This document shows positions 8,797 through 18,900 of a DNA stretch of 64,000 nt, piece by piece. Source of the stretch: Flavobacteriales bacterium (lineage in GTDB: Bacteria; Bacteroidota; Bacteroidia; Flavobacteriales_F; PHOS-HE28). Numbering within the stretch: the first letter of the stretch is position 1; each line of letters begins with the position of its first letter. The stretch spans positions 186,001 to 250,000 of the forward strand of contig JADJTW010000031.1 of NCBI GenBank assembly GCA_016710965.1. Reading direction: 5' to 3'. Below the pieces are notes generated by a model, which was not told where the DNA came from, did not search any database, and was given only the letters and a program-made list of their open reading frames with translations. A program made the translations under genes and the position numbers.

Positions 8797-8804
8797 CAAA
8801 GTTA
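8797..8804 (-). promoter_or_regulatory. -7 element for the small lipoprotein
   Basis: Minus strand TAACTTTG, a full match to TAnnTTTG, 53 bp before the ATG at 8743. It supports transcription of this short gene on the minus strand. Confidence 0.5.
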
Positions 8805-8876
8805 GCCCTCGGAACGCACGTCGATCCAGAATGTTTCAACACCGCGCCGTGCCGATCTTTCGGGGCATTGGCAACC

Positions 8877-9569
8877 ATGGCCGAACAGGATAACGCCCCT
8901 CCCCGACCGGATATTGGCGAAGGCTGGTACGAAGCCCTCCAGGCTGAATTCCATGCGCCCTATTTCGCCGAACTCAAGGCCTTTCTCGTGGCCGAGCGAG
9001 CTGCTCACCCCGTTTACCCCAAGGGCCGTGATATTTTCAACGCATTCAAGCACACCCCTTTCCCTGCCGTCCGGGTTGTGATCCTGGGCCAGGACCCCTA
9101 CCACGGACCCGGCCAGGCGCATGGGCTCTGTTTCTCAGTACCTGCGGGAATTCCTCCACCGCCATCATTGCAGAACATCTTCACCGAGATGCAACGCGAC
9201 CTGGGCCTGCCCAAACCCTCGCATGGCGATCTTACCCCATGGGCCGGCCAGGGAGTGCTCCTTCTCAACGCCACGCTCACCGTTCGCGCCGATCTGGCCG
9301 GCTCGCACCAAGGCAGGGGCTGGGAGCGTTTCACCGATGCTGCCATCCAGCGGCTGAGCGAATCGCACACGGGGCTCGTCTTCCTGCTATGGGGCCGTTT
9401 CGCGCAGCAGAAGGAAGCATTGATCGATACGCAGAAGCATTACACCTTGAAAGCTCCGCACCCATCGCCGCTCTCGGCCCATCGCGGCTTTATCGGCTGC
9501 GGGCATTTCGGGCAGGCGAACGAACTGCTGGCAGCGCAAGGCAAACCCACCATCGATTGGAAGCTGTGA
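8877..9569 (+). CDS. ung: Uracil-DNA glycosylase, family 1
   Basis: 230 aa from the ATG at 8877; upstream codons of the longer frame overlap the divergent lipoprotein gene. The water-activating loop GQDPYHGPGQAHG (catalytic Asp73) and the DNA-intercalation loop HPSPLSAHRGF are intact. It removes uracil from DNA to start base-excision repair. Its stop overlaps the ATG of the following outer-membrane gene by one base (TGATG). Confidence 0.95.
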   Translation: MAEQDNAPPRPDIGEGWYEALQAEFHAPYFAELKAFLVAERAAHPVYPKGRDIFNAFKHTPFPAVRVVILGQDPYHGPGQAHGLCFSVPAGIPPPPSLQNIFTEMQRDLGLPKPSHGDLTPWAGQGVLLLNATLTVRADLAGSHQGRGWERFTDAAIQRLSESHTGLVFLLWGRFAQQKEALIDTQKHYTLKAPHPSPLSAHRGFIGCGHFGQANELLAAQGKPTIDWKL

Positions 9570-11287
9570 TGAGCGATCGCCGCTTCGCGCGCACCGCTAT
9601 GCTGGCGTTCGGTCTCGCGTTCGCTGCATCCGCTCACGCGCAGAAGCACACCGTCCGTTTCGTGGCCGATGCGGAATTGCCGGAACGCTGGATGCGGCCC
9701 ATCACCGTGGGTTCCTCGGAACAAGTGCCCGCCGCGCTCACCCAGCAGATCGCGTTTCTCCATGGCCAGGGCTATTTGGAAGCAAGTATCGATAGCTGCA
9801 CGCGCGACAGCAATGCCACAACTTGTCCTCTCATGGTGGTGCATGTTTACCGTTGGGCACGATTGAGCGGTTCTGGCATTCCTCCCGAAGTCGCCAGTGA
9901 AGCACGCTTCCGTGAGAAGCTCTACGCCCGGAAGCCCATCGCCCCCAAGGCTGTGCAGCAGCTCTTCGAGGACTTGCTGAAGCGTTGCGAGGACAACGGA
10001 TATCCCTTCGCCCGCGTGCGCCTGGACAGCTTGCGCATGCAGGAGGATGGCATGAACGCGCACGTGCTCCTGGAGAAAGGGCGGCTCGTGAAGTTCGATA
10101 GCGTGCTGGTGCGCGGCACCGCGAAGACCAGCGACCGCTACCTGCAGTCGCTCATCGGGATCAGGCCGGGAGACCTCTACAACGAGTCGTTGGTGCGGGG
10201 CCTGGAGCAGCGCGTGCGCGAGATGCCATTCGTCATGCAGCGCCAACGCCCCTACGTCCAGTTCACTCCTGATCGTACCAAGCTCTTCCTCTTCCTCGAT
10301 GCCAAGAAGGCGAGCAGCGTGAACGGCATACTGGGCGTGCAGCCTGATCCGAATACGGGCAAGGTGAAGCTCACCGGCGACCTGGACCTGCGCCTGCGCA
10401 ATGCCCTTAAACGTGGCGAAGCCATCGACCTCAACTGGCGCAGCCTGGCCGATGCCACACAGGACCTCAAGGTGCGCTTCAACCTGCCCTTCGCCTTCAA
10501 CACGCCCTTCGGCACCGATGCGAGCCTGAAGCTCTTCAAGCGCGATACGACCTTCCTGGAAGTAAGCGCACGCGGTGCGCTGGAGTACCTGTTGCTGCGT
10601 GGCGACAAAGTGAGCGTCTTCGTCAATACAAAGACCAGCGAACGGCTGGGCCGCAACACGATCGCCCTTGCAGGCCTCGCCGACGTGAAAGTGCTCAGCT
10701 ACGGCCTCGGTCTTTCGCGCGAGCGATTCGACTACCGTTTCAATCCGCGGCGCGGCCACAGCGTGCATCTCGAAGGCTCGGTGGGAAACAAGCGCACGAC
10801 CACCGCCACGTTCGGGCAGGATGTGCCCTCTCCCACCATCCGCACCGTGCAGTACGAGCTGGATGGGAAAGTGGTGGCGCACGTCCAACTGAAACGCAGG
10901 AGCACCTTCCGCTTTGCGGCACAGGGTGGTTGGATGGTGAACGAGGATCTCTACCGCAACGAGCTCTATCGCATCGGAGGCCTGAAGACCATGCGAGGCG
11001 TGGATGAAGCTGGCATCTACTGCTCTTCCTTCGCTATCGGTACTATCGAGTACCGTTTCGTTTACGAAGAGAACGCCAACTTCTTCCTCTTCGTGGACCA
11101 AGGATGGTGGGAGGACACCGCGCAGCAGCAACTGGTTACCGATACGCCCTTGGGTTTCGGCCTGGGCACCAGCTTCGAGACCAAGGCCGGGCTCTTCAGC
11201 CTCACCTATGCCCTCGGTCGGCAATTCGAGAACCCCATCCTCCTGCGTGGCGGCAAGGTGCATTTCGGGTTCACCAGCTTGTTCTGA
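9569..11287 (+). CDS. BamA/TamA-family (Omp85) outer-membrane assembly protein
   Basis: 572 aa. Signal peptide MLAFGLAFAASAHA is followed by POTRA-like repeats (about residues 30-220, e.g. GYPFARVRLDSLRM and KFDSVLVRGTAKTSDRYL) and a 16-strand-type barrel. Near the end, RIGGLKTMRGVDE is the equivalent of the lid-lock (V/I)RGY-like region, and the final strand is KVHFGFTSLF. It is shorter than BamA (normally five POTRA domains), so a TamA-like or accessory Omp85 role is likelier than the essential BamA. It is coupled to ung by a one-base overlap. Confidence 0.8.
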   Translation: MSDRRFARTAMLAFGLAFAASAHAQKHTVRFVADAELPERWMRPITVGSSEQVPAALTQQIAFLHGQGYLEASIDSCTRDSNATTCPLMVVHVYRWARLSGSGIPPEVASEARFREKLYARKPIAPKAVQQLFEDLLKRCEDNGYPFARVRLDSLRMQEDGMNAHVLLEKGRLVKFDSVLVRGTAKTSDRYLQSLIGIRPGDLYNESLVRGLEQRVREMPFVMQRQRPYVQFTPDRTKLFLFLDAKKASSVNGILGVQPDPNTGKVKLTGDLDLRLRNALKRGEAIDLNWRSLADATQDLKVRFNLPFAFNTPFGTDASLKLFKRDTTFLEVSARGALEYLLLRGDKVSVFVNTKTSERLGRNTIALAGLADVKVLSYGLGLSRERFDYRFNPRRGHSVHLEGSVGNKRTTTATFGQDVPSPTIRTVQYELDGKVVAHVQLKRRSTFRFAAQGGWMVNEDLYRNELYRIGGLKTMRGVDEAGIYCSSFAIGTIEYRFVYEENANFFLFVDQGWWEDTAQQQLVTDTPLGFGLGTSFETKAGLFSLTYALGRQFENPILLRGGKVHFGFTSLF

Positions 11288-11384
11288 ATGGCTGCAGAGA
11301 AGCGCCCCATCGCCTGGAAGCACATGCTTTGCCCAGCAGACCGGCAGGTGCTGAGGAGCAAACGGCTTGGGCTGCTCTCAATAG

Positions 11385-11392
11385 CATCTTTG
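11385..11392 (+). promoter_or_regulatory. Possible -7 element for the L,D-transpeptidase gene
   Basis: CATCTTTG matches TAnnTTTG with one mismatch and lies six bases before the GTG at 11399. If used, the transcript would begin almost at the start codon. Confidence 0.3.
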
Positions 11393-11398
11393 TGCTTC

Positions 11399-12022
11399 GT
11401 GCGAAGCCTCGTCGTCATACTCGTGATGTTCTCCATGATCGACGCCATCGCCCAATCGCCCATGCCCACGCTGCACCCGAAGCAAGGCTTGATCGACCTG
11501 CTGATGGAGTATATGGAGGTGCGCTATCCCGGCCATGACCTGGATGGCGACCTGTTGTACATCTCCGTAGAACGGCAGCGCCTGTTCCATGTGCGCGCAG
11601 GTGAGCTCTTGAGCGAGTATCCCATCGCTACGGCCAGCAAGGGCCTCGGCGCACGAGTGGACAGCTATCGCACGCCCACTGGCCTCCACCACGTGAGCGA
11701 GAAGTTCGGTGATGGCGTGCCACCGTTGGGCATCCTCAAGGACCGTGATTTCACCGGCGAGTTCGCGGACACCGACTTTGCCGGTGTGGACAAGGACTGG
11801 ATCACCTCACGCATCCTCTGGCTCAGCGGCCTGGAGCCCGGGGTGAACCAAGGCGGTGGTGTGGACAGCCACGAGCGCTACATCTACATCCACGGCACGG
11901 CCAACGAACGCTCCGTGGGAAAACCCAGCAGCATGGGTTGCATCCGGATGAAGAACAACGATGTGATCGCGCTGTTCGATGCGGTGCCGGTGGGGGCGTT
12001 GGTCGTAGTGCTCGATAACTAA
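11399..12022 (+). CDS. L,D-transpeptidase (YkuD domain), exported
   Basis: About 207 aa from GTG 11399, which gives a compact signal peptide (MRSLVVILVMFSMIDAIA, then QSP). The open frame extends to an ATG at 11288 directly after the barrel gene, but that would add a 37-residue charged leader. The catalytic block is HGTANERSVGKPSSMGCIRM, with the catalytic Cys in SMGCIRM. These enzymes form or exchange 3-3 or lipoprotein cross-links on peptidoglycan in the periplasm. The start choice is uncertain. Confidence 0.75.
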   Translation: MRSLVVILVMFSMIDAIAQSPMPTLHPKQGLIDLLMEYMEVRYPGHDLDGDLLYISVERQRLFHVRAGELLSEYPIATASKGLGARVDSYRTPTGLHHVSEKFGDGVPPLGILKDRDFTGEFADTDFAGVDKDWITSRILWLSGLEPGVNQGGGVDSHERYIYIHGTANERSVGKPSSMGCIRMKNNDVIALFDAVPVGALVVVLDN

Positions 12023-12037
12023 CCTGACCGCCGCTCC

Positions 12038-12045
12038 TACCTTCG
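12038..12045 (+). promoter_or_regulatory. -7-like element before rmuC
   Basis: TACCTTCG, one mismatch from TAnnTTTG, seven bases before the rmuC ATG. The same TAnnTTCG form recurs before carA, rpsL and the helicase gene, which suggests a lineage-specific variant. Confidence 0.4.
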
Positions 12046-12052
12046 TGCATCC

Positions 12053-13360
12053 ATGGATACGATGAGCCTGCTACTTGGCATTCTGTCGGGCGCCGCACTG
12101 GGTGCGCTGGGCTATGCGTGGTGGACGCGGCGCTCGAGCATGGATGGCCTGGCACCCATGCGTGAAGCGCACGCCCAGGAGAAAGCCGATCTGCAACACC
12201 GCCTGAGCGAACAAGAGCGGGTAAGCGAAGAACGCATGCGCGAGACCATGGCCACCGCCGCGCAACTCGCGTCGGAACAACAGCGCGCCAAAGGGCTGCT
12301 GGAACGCCTTGAGCAGCAGAAGACAGAGCTGGAGCAATTGCACGCGCGCATGACCACCGAGTTCGAGAACATCGCAGGTCGTTTGCTTACGCAGCGCGGC
12401 AAGGAGTTGAATGAACAGCAGCAGGCACAGCTCACGGGCATCCTGAAGCCCCTGCAGGAGCGCATCAAGGATTTCGAGGAGAAGGTGCAGAAGGCGTACG
12501 ACGAAGAAGGCCGCCAGCGCTTCGCACTGAAGAGCGAGATCGCGCGCCTGGTGGAGCAGAACCAGAAGCTGAGCCAGGAGGCCAACGACCTGACCAAAGC
12601 GCTGAAAGGCGACTCGCAAGCGCAAGGTGCGTGGGGCGAGATGATCCTGGAGAAGTTGCTGGAGAGCTCGGGGCTGGTGCCTGGCCAGGAGTACAGCATG
12701 CAGGAGAGCACGACCTTGAACGATGGTTCGCGCTTGCGTCCCGATGCGGTGATCATGCTGCCGGAGGGCAAGCACCTGATCATCGACAGCAAGGTTTCGC
12801 TGCTGCATTACGAGCGCTTCGCAGCGACCACTGAAGCGACTGAGAAGGACCGCCTGCTGAAGCTGCACGTCGAGAGCCTGCGCACACATGCACGCGGTCT
12901 CTCGGACAAGGACTACACGAAGCTCTATGCGGTGAACAGCGTGGACTTCGTGCTGATGTTCGTGCCCATCGAGCCAGCCTTCCTGCTGGCACTGCGCGAA
13001 CGACCGGAGATCTTCCAGGAGGCTTACGACCGCCAGGTGGTGATGGTGACGCACAGCACCTTGATGGCCACTTTGCGAACCATCCATGGGATCTGGAAGA
13101 ACGAACGCATCGCGCGCAATCATTTGGAGATCGCGGACCGCGCCGGCAAGCTATACGACAAGTTCATCGGCTTCACGGAGGACTTGATCAAGGTGGGCAA
13201 CCAATTGAAGCTGGCCAAGGGCAGCTACGACGATGCCATGGGCAAACTGAGCGAGGGCAGCGGCAATCTCGTGCGCCAGGTGGAGATGATCAAGGAACTG
13301 GGCGCAAAGACCAACAAAGGTCAGAACGATAAACTGCTCCAACGCGCGTTGGACGAGTGA
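12053..13360 (+). CDS. rmuC: RmuC family DNA recombination protein
   Basis: 435 aa. An N-terminal membrane segment (MSLLLGILSGAALGALGYAW) is followed by a long coiled coil (about residues 35-185) and the RmuC nuclease-like core, including GAWGEMILEKLLESSGL, RPDAVIMLPEGKHLIIDSK and FVPIEPAFLLAL. The PD-(D/E)xK-like residues lie in the DAVI...IDSK strand pair. In E. coli, RmuC limits recombination between inverted repeats. Length and layout are typical. The downstream gene starts three bases after its stop. Confidence 0.9.
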   Translation: MDTMSLLLGILSGAALGALGYAWWTRRSSMDGLAPMREAHAQEKADLQHRLSEQERVSEERMRETMATAAQLASEQQRAKGLLERLEQQKTELEQLHARMTTEFENIAGRLLTQRGKELNEQQQAQLTGILKPLQERIKDFEEKVQKAYDEEGRQRFALKSEIARLVEQNQKLSQEANDLTKALKGDSQAQGAWGEMILEKLLESSGLVPGQEYSMQESTTLNDGSRLRPDAVIMLPEGKHLIIDSKVSLLHYERFAATTEATEKDRLLKLHVESLRTHARGLSDKDYTKLYAVNSVDFVLMFVPIEPAFLLALRERPEIFQEAYDRQVVMVTHSTLMATLRTIHGIWKNERIARNHLEIADRAGKLYDKFIGFTEDLIKVGNQLKLAKGSYDDAMGKLSEGSGNLVRQVEMIKELGAKTNKGQNDKLLQRALDE

Positions 13361-13363
13361 ACC

Positions 13364-14641
13364 ATGAGAGCCCTCCTTCCAATCCTCATGCTGGTTGTGC
13401 TTGCATCCTGCGGCTCTTCGCCCCAAGCCATGAAGCGTGACAATCAGGTGGCGCTCTATGGCAAAGGCACCACGCAACTGCGCCTGAGCGCACGCGTTCA
13501 TCATACCAGCCCGGACCACAGCACGGTATACTACAAACTGAACACGCGCGATCTGCTGTATAAGAGCGACGGCACCGGCGGACCCTTCCGCTCGGTGGTG
13601 CGCATCACCTACGAGAGCTACGCCGACTGGGGCAGCAAACAATTGCTCGACAGCGCGAGTACGCTCATCCAGGACAAGAGCACGGACACGAACGAGGACC
13701 GGGAGCTCATCGGCAGCATGGACCTTCGCCGCAACGAGAGCCGCTCGTTCATCGTGCGGGTGACCGCGCGCGACCTCAACCGCGACAACGAGAGCAGCAT
13801 GGTGTTGCGGGTCGAGCGCGATGGCGCAGGTTCCCGCCAGTATTTCATGCCTGCCGACACGAGCAATGGCCTGCCGCTCTTCGACGACCACCTGAGGGCG
13901 GGCACTGCGGTGCAGGTGCGTTGCGAATCGCTCGCGGGCCGCTCCCTCTTCGGCACCCGCCACCCCAATAGCGCAGCATTGCCCGGTCCCGTTTTCAGCG
14001 GAAGCATCACCAACACCGCCGACCCTCGGCCCGACAGTACCTTCACCGTAACAGTGGACCATGATGGCCGATTCCACTTCGCGCCGATCCGGCCCGGCAT
14101 CTATCACTTCCGCACGGATACCAGCGCCACGGCCGTGCGCGATGGCTTCACGCTCTTCGTCCTGGACCAGAGCTACCCGTGGGTGGATGAGGCGCCCGAT
14201 ATGCTGAAGCCGCTCCGGTACATCACCAGCGTGCAGGAGTTCGACCGAATGGCCAAGGCCGCTGACGTCCGCAAGGCTGTCGAACGCTTCTGGATGGATG
14301 CCGCCGGCGACCGGGAACGGGCGCGGGAAGCCATCCGCATCTACTATTCGCGCGTGGAGAACGCCAACCGGCATTTCAGCGCCTTGGTCGAGGGCTGGCG
14401 CACCGATCGCGGCTTGGTGCATATCATCTTCGGAACCCCTACCACCATTTACAAGAGCGAAACCAACGAGACCTGGATCTACGGCGAAGAGAACAACCTC
14501 ATGAGCCTCACCTTCACTTTCGTGAAGCGCAAGAGCGCCTTCAGCGACAACGATCTCGTACTGGAGCGCGACCCGATGCTCAGGGGCGCTTGGTACCGCA
14601 ATGTGGAGAGTTGGCGGAGCGGGCGTGTGTACCAGAATTGA
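13364..14641 (+). CDS. GWxTD domain-containing lipoprotein
   Basis: 425 aa. Signal peptide with lipobox LASC, followed by a beta-rich region (about 30-270) and a helical C-terminal domain. That domain contains EGWRTDRGLVHIIFGTPTTI, matching the GWxTD motif seen in Bacteroidota and Acidobacteriota proteins of unknown function. The anchoring Cys predicts a membrane-attached periplasmic protein. It follows rmuC after 3 bp, so the two may be co-transcribed. The biochemical function is not known. Confidence 0.8.
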   Translation: MRALLPILMLVVLASCGSSPQAMKRDNQVALYGKGTTQLRLSARVHHTSPDHSTVYYKLNTRDLLYKSDGTGGPFRSVVRITYESYADWGSKQLLDSASTLIQDKSTDTNEDRELIGSMDLRRNESRSFIVRVTARDLNRDNESSMVLRVERDGAGSRQYFMPADTSNGLPLFDDHLRAGTAVQVRCESLAGRSLFGTRHPNSAALPGPVFSGSITNTADPRPDSTFTVTVDHDGRFHFAPIRPGIYHFRTDTSATAVRDGFTLFVLDQSYPWVDEAPDMLKPLRYITSVQEFDRMAKAADVRKAVERFWMDAAGDRERAREAIRIYYSRVENANRHFSALVEGWRTDRGLVHIIFGTPTTIYKSETNETWIYGEENNLMSLTFTFVKRKSAFSDNDLVLERDPMLRGAWYRNVESWRSGRVYQN

Positions 14642-14727
14642 CTATTTGAATGGTGAGAGCTGAATGAAGGAAGAAGGGATGTCCCATCGCTGATGCAGGT
14701 ACCTGCTTTCGGTTTTCAGCTTTCATA

Positions 14728-14739
14728 TTTCAGCTTTCC
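14728..14739 (-). repeat. GGAAAGCTGAAA spacer motif (copy 1)
   Basis: On the minus strand GGAAAGCTGAAA is followed at once by a second GAAAGCTGAAA unit (ending at 14713). It lies in the 125-bp spacer before rlmB. The same 12-mer occurs on the plus strand at 33309-33320 between eno and carA. The rest of this spacer shows no gene. Confidence 0.5.
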
Positions 14740-14766
14740 TAAGACCTTCGCCCTCCCGCAAGCGGG

Positions 14767-15513
14767 ATGAAACACATGCCCAAGGACCTTGTATGCGGCG
14801 TTTGGCCGGTGATCGAAGCATTGCGCTCGGGCGCCAACGTGGAGAAGATCCTTCTGAGGCGCGAAGCTGGCGGCGACGGGATCAAGGAGATCCGGCAGTT
14901 GGCGCTGGATCGCGGCGTTCCATGGCAGCCCGTTCCTGTGGAGAAGCTGGACCGCCTGACGAAGACCGAGCACCAAGGCGTCATCGCCTTGATCAGCCAG
15001 GTGGAAGAACAGGACCTGGATGAAGTGATCACCAGGGCCTACGAGCATGGCGAAACACCGCTGATCGTGGCGCTCGACAGCGTCACCGACGTGCGCAACA
15101 TGGGCGCGATCGCGCGAAGCGCTGAGTGCTTCGGCGCCCATGCCCTCCTGGTGCCCAAGCAAGGCACTGCCAGGCTGGGCGAGGATGCCGTGAAGAGCAG
15201 CGCCGGTGCGCTGGTGCGCAAGCCGGTATGCCGTGTATCGCGCCTCACCGATGGACTGGTGCGCGCCCGCGAGCAGGGTGCGCGCATCGTGGCCCTATCC
15301 GAGAGAGGCACAACCGAACTGGACGCAGCCGACCTGAAGGGCCCGCTGGTGGTGGTGATGGGCGCCGAGGATACCGGCATCTCCGATGCGGTGCTGCGCA
15401 TGGCCGACGAGCTTGTGCGCATCCCCATGGTCGGCAGCATCGGATCGCTGAACGTGAGCGTGGCCACGGGCATCGTCCTGCATGCGGTGCTCCGCCAACG
15501 CCAGGCTGGGTAA
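14767..15513 (+). CDS. rlmB: 23S rRNA 2'-O-methyltransferase RlmB (SpoU/TrmH family)
   Basis: 248 aa. The N-terminal substrate-binding domain (CGVWPVIEALRSGANVEKILL) is followed by a SPOUT knot with the three family motifs: DSVTDVRNMGAIARSAE, VVVMGAEDTGIS and RIPMVGSIGSLNVSVATGI. It methylates a 23S rRNA guanosine (G2251 in E. coli) using SAM. A second in-frame ATG at 14776 could be the true start, because a short hairpin (TCCCGCAAGCGGGA, 14754-14767) overlaps the first one. Confidence 0.9.
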   Translation: MKHMPKDLVCGVWPVIEALRSGANVEKILLRREAGGDGIKEIRQLALDRGVPWQPVPVEKLDRLTKTEHQGVIALISQVEEQDLDEVITRAYEHGETPLIVALDSVTDVRNMGAIARSAECFGAHALLVPKQGTARLGEDAVKSSAGALVRKPVCRVSRLTDGLVRAREQGARIVALSERGTTELDAADLKGPLVVVMGAEDTGISDAVLRMADELVRIPMVGSIGSLNVSVATGIVLHAVLRQRQAG

Positions 15514-15555
15514 CATTCTACCTTCATCGCAGGTATAAACCGCCGCTCAGCAAGG

Positions 15556-15580
15556 TGGTACGGACCACTCCCCCGTACCA
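15556..15580 (+). terminator. Hairpin between rlmB and the surface operon
   Basis: Perfect 8-bp stem TGGTACGG (15556-15563) / CCGTACCA (15573-15580) with a 9-nt loop, 43 bp after the rlmB stop and 19 bp before the next start. It may end rlmB transcription, or sit in the 5' leader of the adhesin operon as a control element. Confidence 0.45.
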
Positions 15581-15598
15581 GCCACTGACCGACGGACC

Positions 15599-15961
15599 AT
15601 GAGGACGACCCCTTCCTTCCGAATTCTCTGTGGCTTTGGCCTTTCGCTGTTCGCGCTCCCTGGGCTGCACGCGCAAAGCACCATCAGCACCACTGTGGCC
15701 GTGCATATTGCCGACCTCACCAGCGAGGAACGCGATGCCGTGGCGCAAGCCCTCGAAGCATCGGGTGAAGCACGCATGGTCTTCGCCTGCGTGCCGGCCG
15801 GTGTGATGGTGTTCGCCCCGAAGCCTGACCGGCCCACGCACACCTTGCGAAGCCAGTCGCTTGCGGCCCTGCATGCGCGCATGCCGCAACAGCGCATACA
15901 GGAAACGGCCTTGAGCCTCGCAGACGCCGAAGCGGCATGCGACGAAGCACGGAACCGATGA
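15599..15961 (+). CDS. Small secreted protein of unknown function preceding a giant adhesin
   Basis: 120 aa with a signal peptide (FGLSLFALPGLHA, then QST). The mature part is about 95 residues: a short beta segment STISTTVAVHIADLTSEER, a helix, and a Cys in VFACVPAGVMVF with a second Cys near the C-terminus (EAACDEARNR). I do not recognise a family. The stop overlaps the start of the 2406-aa protein by ATGA, so the two are translationally coupled; a role in secretion or processing of the adhesin is only a guess. Confidence 0.6.
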   Translation: MRTTPSFRILCGFGLSLFALPGLHAQSTISTTVAVHIADLTSEERDAVAQALEASGEARMVFACVPAGVMVFAPKPDRPTHTLRSQSLAALHARMPQQRIQETALSLADAEAACDEARNR

Positions 15962-18900
15962 GCGGGACCATGCAGCGGATCATCCTTAGGGCCGCCATCG
16001 TTGGCGGTCTTGGCGTGTTCAGCGGTGGCTTGGACGCGCAATTGATGGTGAACCCGCAGACCGACCTGCAGGCACTGGCACAAGCCATTGCTGGTGACGG
16101 GGTGCGCATTGCGAACCCGGTGATCGATTGCCACGGCAGCGGCTATGGCGAATTCACCTATAGCGGCTCGTTGCTCGAAGTGAGCGGCGGGGTTATCCTT
16201 ACGAGCGGGCATATCGACAACGCCATCGGCCCGAACACGGTCACCAACAGGACCTTCCAGCAGAACTACCCCGGCGATCCGTTGCTCAACACCGTGACCG
16301 GCCGGACCACCTACGATGCATGCCGGTTCGAGTTCGATGTGATCCCCGGCGGCGATACGCTCAGCTTCGATTTCGTCTTTGCCAGCGAAGAATACAACGA
16401 GTGGGTCGGATCGCAGTTCAACGACGTCTTCGGTTTCTTCATCAGCGGCCCTGGGATCTCCGGTGATGCAGGCATCGGCAACGACCACAACATCGCCCTG
16501 GTTCCCGCCACCACCCAAGCGGTGACGATCAACAATGTGAACGCAGGATCCAATTCCGCGCACTACTATTTCAATGCGGGCGGCTCACAGGTGCAGTACG
16601 ACGGCATCACGCGCGACCTGCGCGCCATGGCCCATGTGCAGCCCTGCCAGACCTACCACCTCAAGCTCATCGTTGCCGATGCCAGCGATCGCAAGCTCGA
16701 TAGCGGCGTGCTGATCGACCGCTTGCAGAGCAATGCAGTGAACATGACAGCCTTCACCGCCAATGGCATGGCCTCCATGGTCGAAGGCTGCAATTCCGCC
16801 ACACTGCGCTTCACGCGGACCAACGTGACCGCCCTGCCCGTGGACGTGCCTTACTTCCTCGCGGGCACCGCCACGAACGGATCGGACTATCCGCTCATCG
16901 GCGATTCCGATCCGCTGGTAGCGAAGACGGCCACCATACCTGCGAACGCAGTCAGCACCGATGTGATCATCGATCCCTTAGCAGATGGGATCATCGAGGG
17001 CGGAGAACTCGTGAAGGTCTATCTCGGTGCTTCGGCCTGCCCGAACAACTACCTCGATAGCCTGGTCATCGCGATCCAGGACTCGCTGCATGTGGCCGTG
17101 AATGTTCCATCGCCGATCTGCGCCGGAGGCAACGCACCATTGAATGCTAGTGGAGGCCTCTCCTACTCCTGGTCACCTGCTGCTGGGCTCAACAACGCTT
17201 CCATCCCCGGTCCGGTCGCCGCTCCGGCAGCGACGACGACCTACACCGTAACGGCCACTGCCGGTTCCTGCACAGGCGCAGCGAGCGCCTTCGTGCAGGT
17301 GAGCAGCATCGCATTGAACGCCAACATCACCTCGCCGCTCTGCAACGGAGGGAACAGCGGACTCATCAACCTCACTGCCACCGGAGGCCTCGCACCTTAC
17401 GCCTTCGTTTGGAACGGCCCCAACGGCTATACATCCAACAATGAAGACATCGTGAACGTCGCGGCAGGCACATACACCGTTAGCGTGACCGATGGCGCCG
17501 GATGCGCGCACGTGCAGAGCTTCAACGTTCCCCAACCGCAGCAGCTCGCCATCGCATTCGCACCGAGCATCCTCACCTTCGGCCAGAACATCGCCTGTTT
17601 CGGAGCAACAACAGGATCGCTCGGTCTGACCATTACGGGTGGCACCGCTCCTTACGGCATCGCATGGTCCGGACCGAACGGTTTCGTGTCGGTGCAGGAG
17701 GACTTGAGCGCGATCGGGGCCGGAACCTATTCGGTGCTGGTGACCGACGCGCATGGATGCGCCACCAGCGGCTCCTTCGACATGACCCAGGCCGATGCGC
17801 TGCTGTCCGGTATCGGCAATGTGCAGCATGTCAGCTGCCATGGCGCGAACGATGGTTCGGCCGAAGCCAGCGTAAGCGGCGGCATGCCACCATACCTGTA
17901 CTCGTGGAATACAACGCCGGAGCAGAACAGCGCGCTAGCCAATGGGTTGGCCCCAGGCAACCACACCGTGACCATCACCGATGGCTATGGCTGCACCGCG
18001 ACCCAGGACGTCGACATCGATGAGCCCGACGCGCTGACGATGACGATCGGAAACGTTGCGCACATACTCAACTGCCAGGGACAGCCCCAGCAGGATGGCA
18101 GCGCCATAGCGATCACCCAGGGCGGAACGCAGCCGTTTGCCCTCACATGGAACACCAGCCCAGCGCAGAATGCAGCTATGGCAAGCTTCAACTCGGGCGG
18201 CACGTATACAGCAACAGCCATCGATGCGAACGGATGCGCCGCTAGCGCTGATGCCGAGATCCTCCAGCCCGGCGGTGCGAGCATCAGCGTGATCGCGCAG
18301 ACGAACACCATCTGCTTCGACGATCCCATCGGCAGCGCCACAGTGGAGGTGCTCGGTGGAGCGAACGTGACCTCCCTCATTTGGAACACGGTGCCTATGC
18401 AATCCGGTGCAACAGCATCGGGCCTGAGCGCAGGCACCTACACCGCCACAGCAACGCATGCCAACGGATGCACCACGAGCATTGATGCGATCATCACGGG
18501 TCCGACCAGCCCATTGCAGGCAAGCATCGATCCCAGCATCGCTAATGTGCTTTGCAACGGAACCGATGCTGGCAGCGCAACGGTGTTCGCAACCGGCGGT
18601 GGTGCGCCCTACTCCTATTCCTGGAATACGGTGCCGGAGCAAACAACGCCTTCTGCCGGCGGGCTTGGCATCGGCGCATGGACAGCGATGGTCACCGATG
18701 CGTTCGGATGCGTCGCGCAAGCCACTGCCACCATCGCCGGACCTGGAGAACCACTGAACGTGGTGATCTCGAGTTGGACGAACGTGCTGTGCTCCGGTGC
18801 AGCTCAAGGTGAAGCCACGGCACAGGCCAACGGCGGAACAGGGCCCTACACCTATCTGTGGAATACGCCCATGCAGCAGACTGGCGCAACAGCATTCAGC

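Noticed and set aside
9440..11323. A 627-codon open frame on the minus strand across ung and the Omp85 gene
   Set aside because: It lies opposite two well-supported genes; its product is His/Ala/Glu-rich low-complexity sequence typical of the antisense frame in high-GC DNA.
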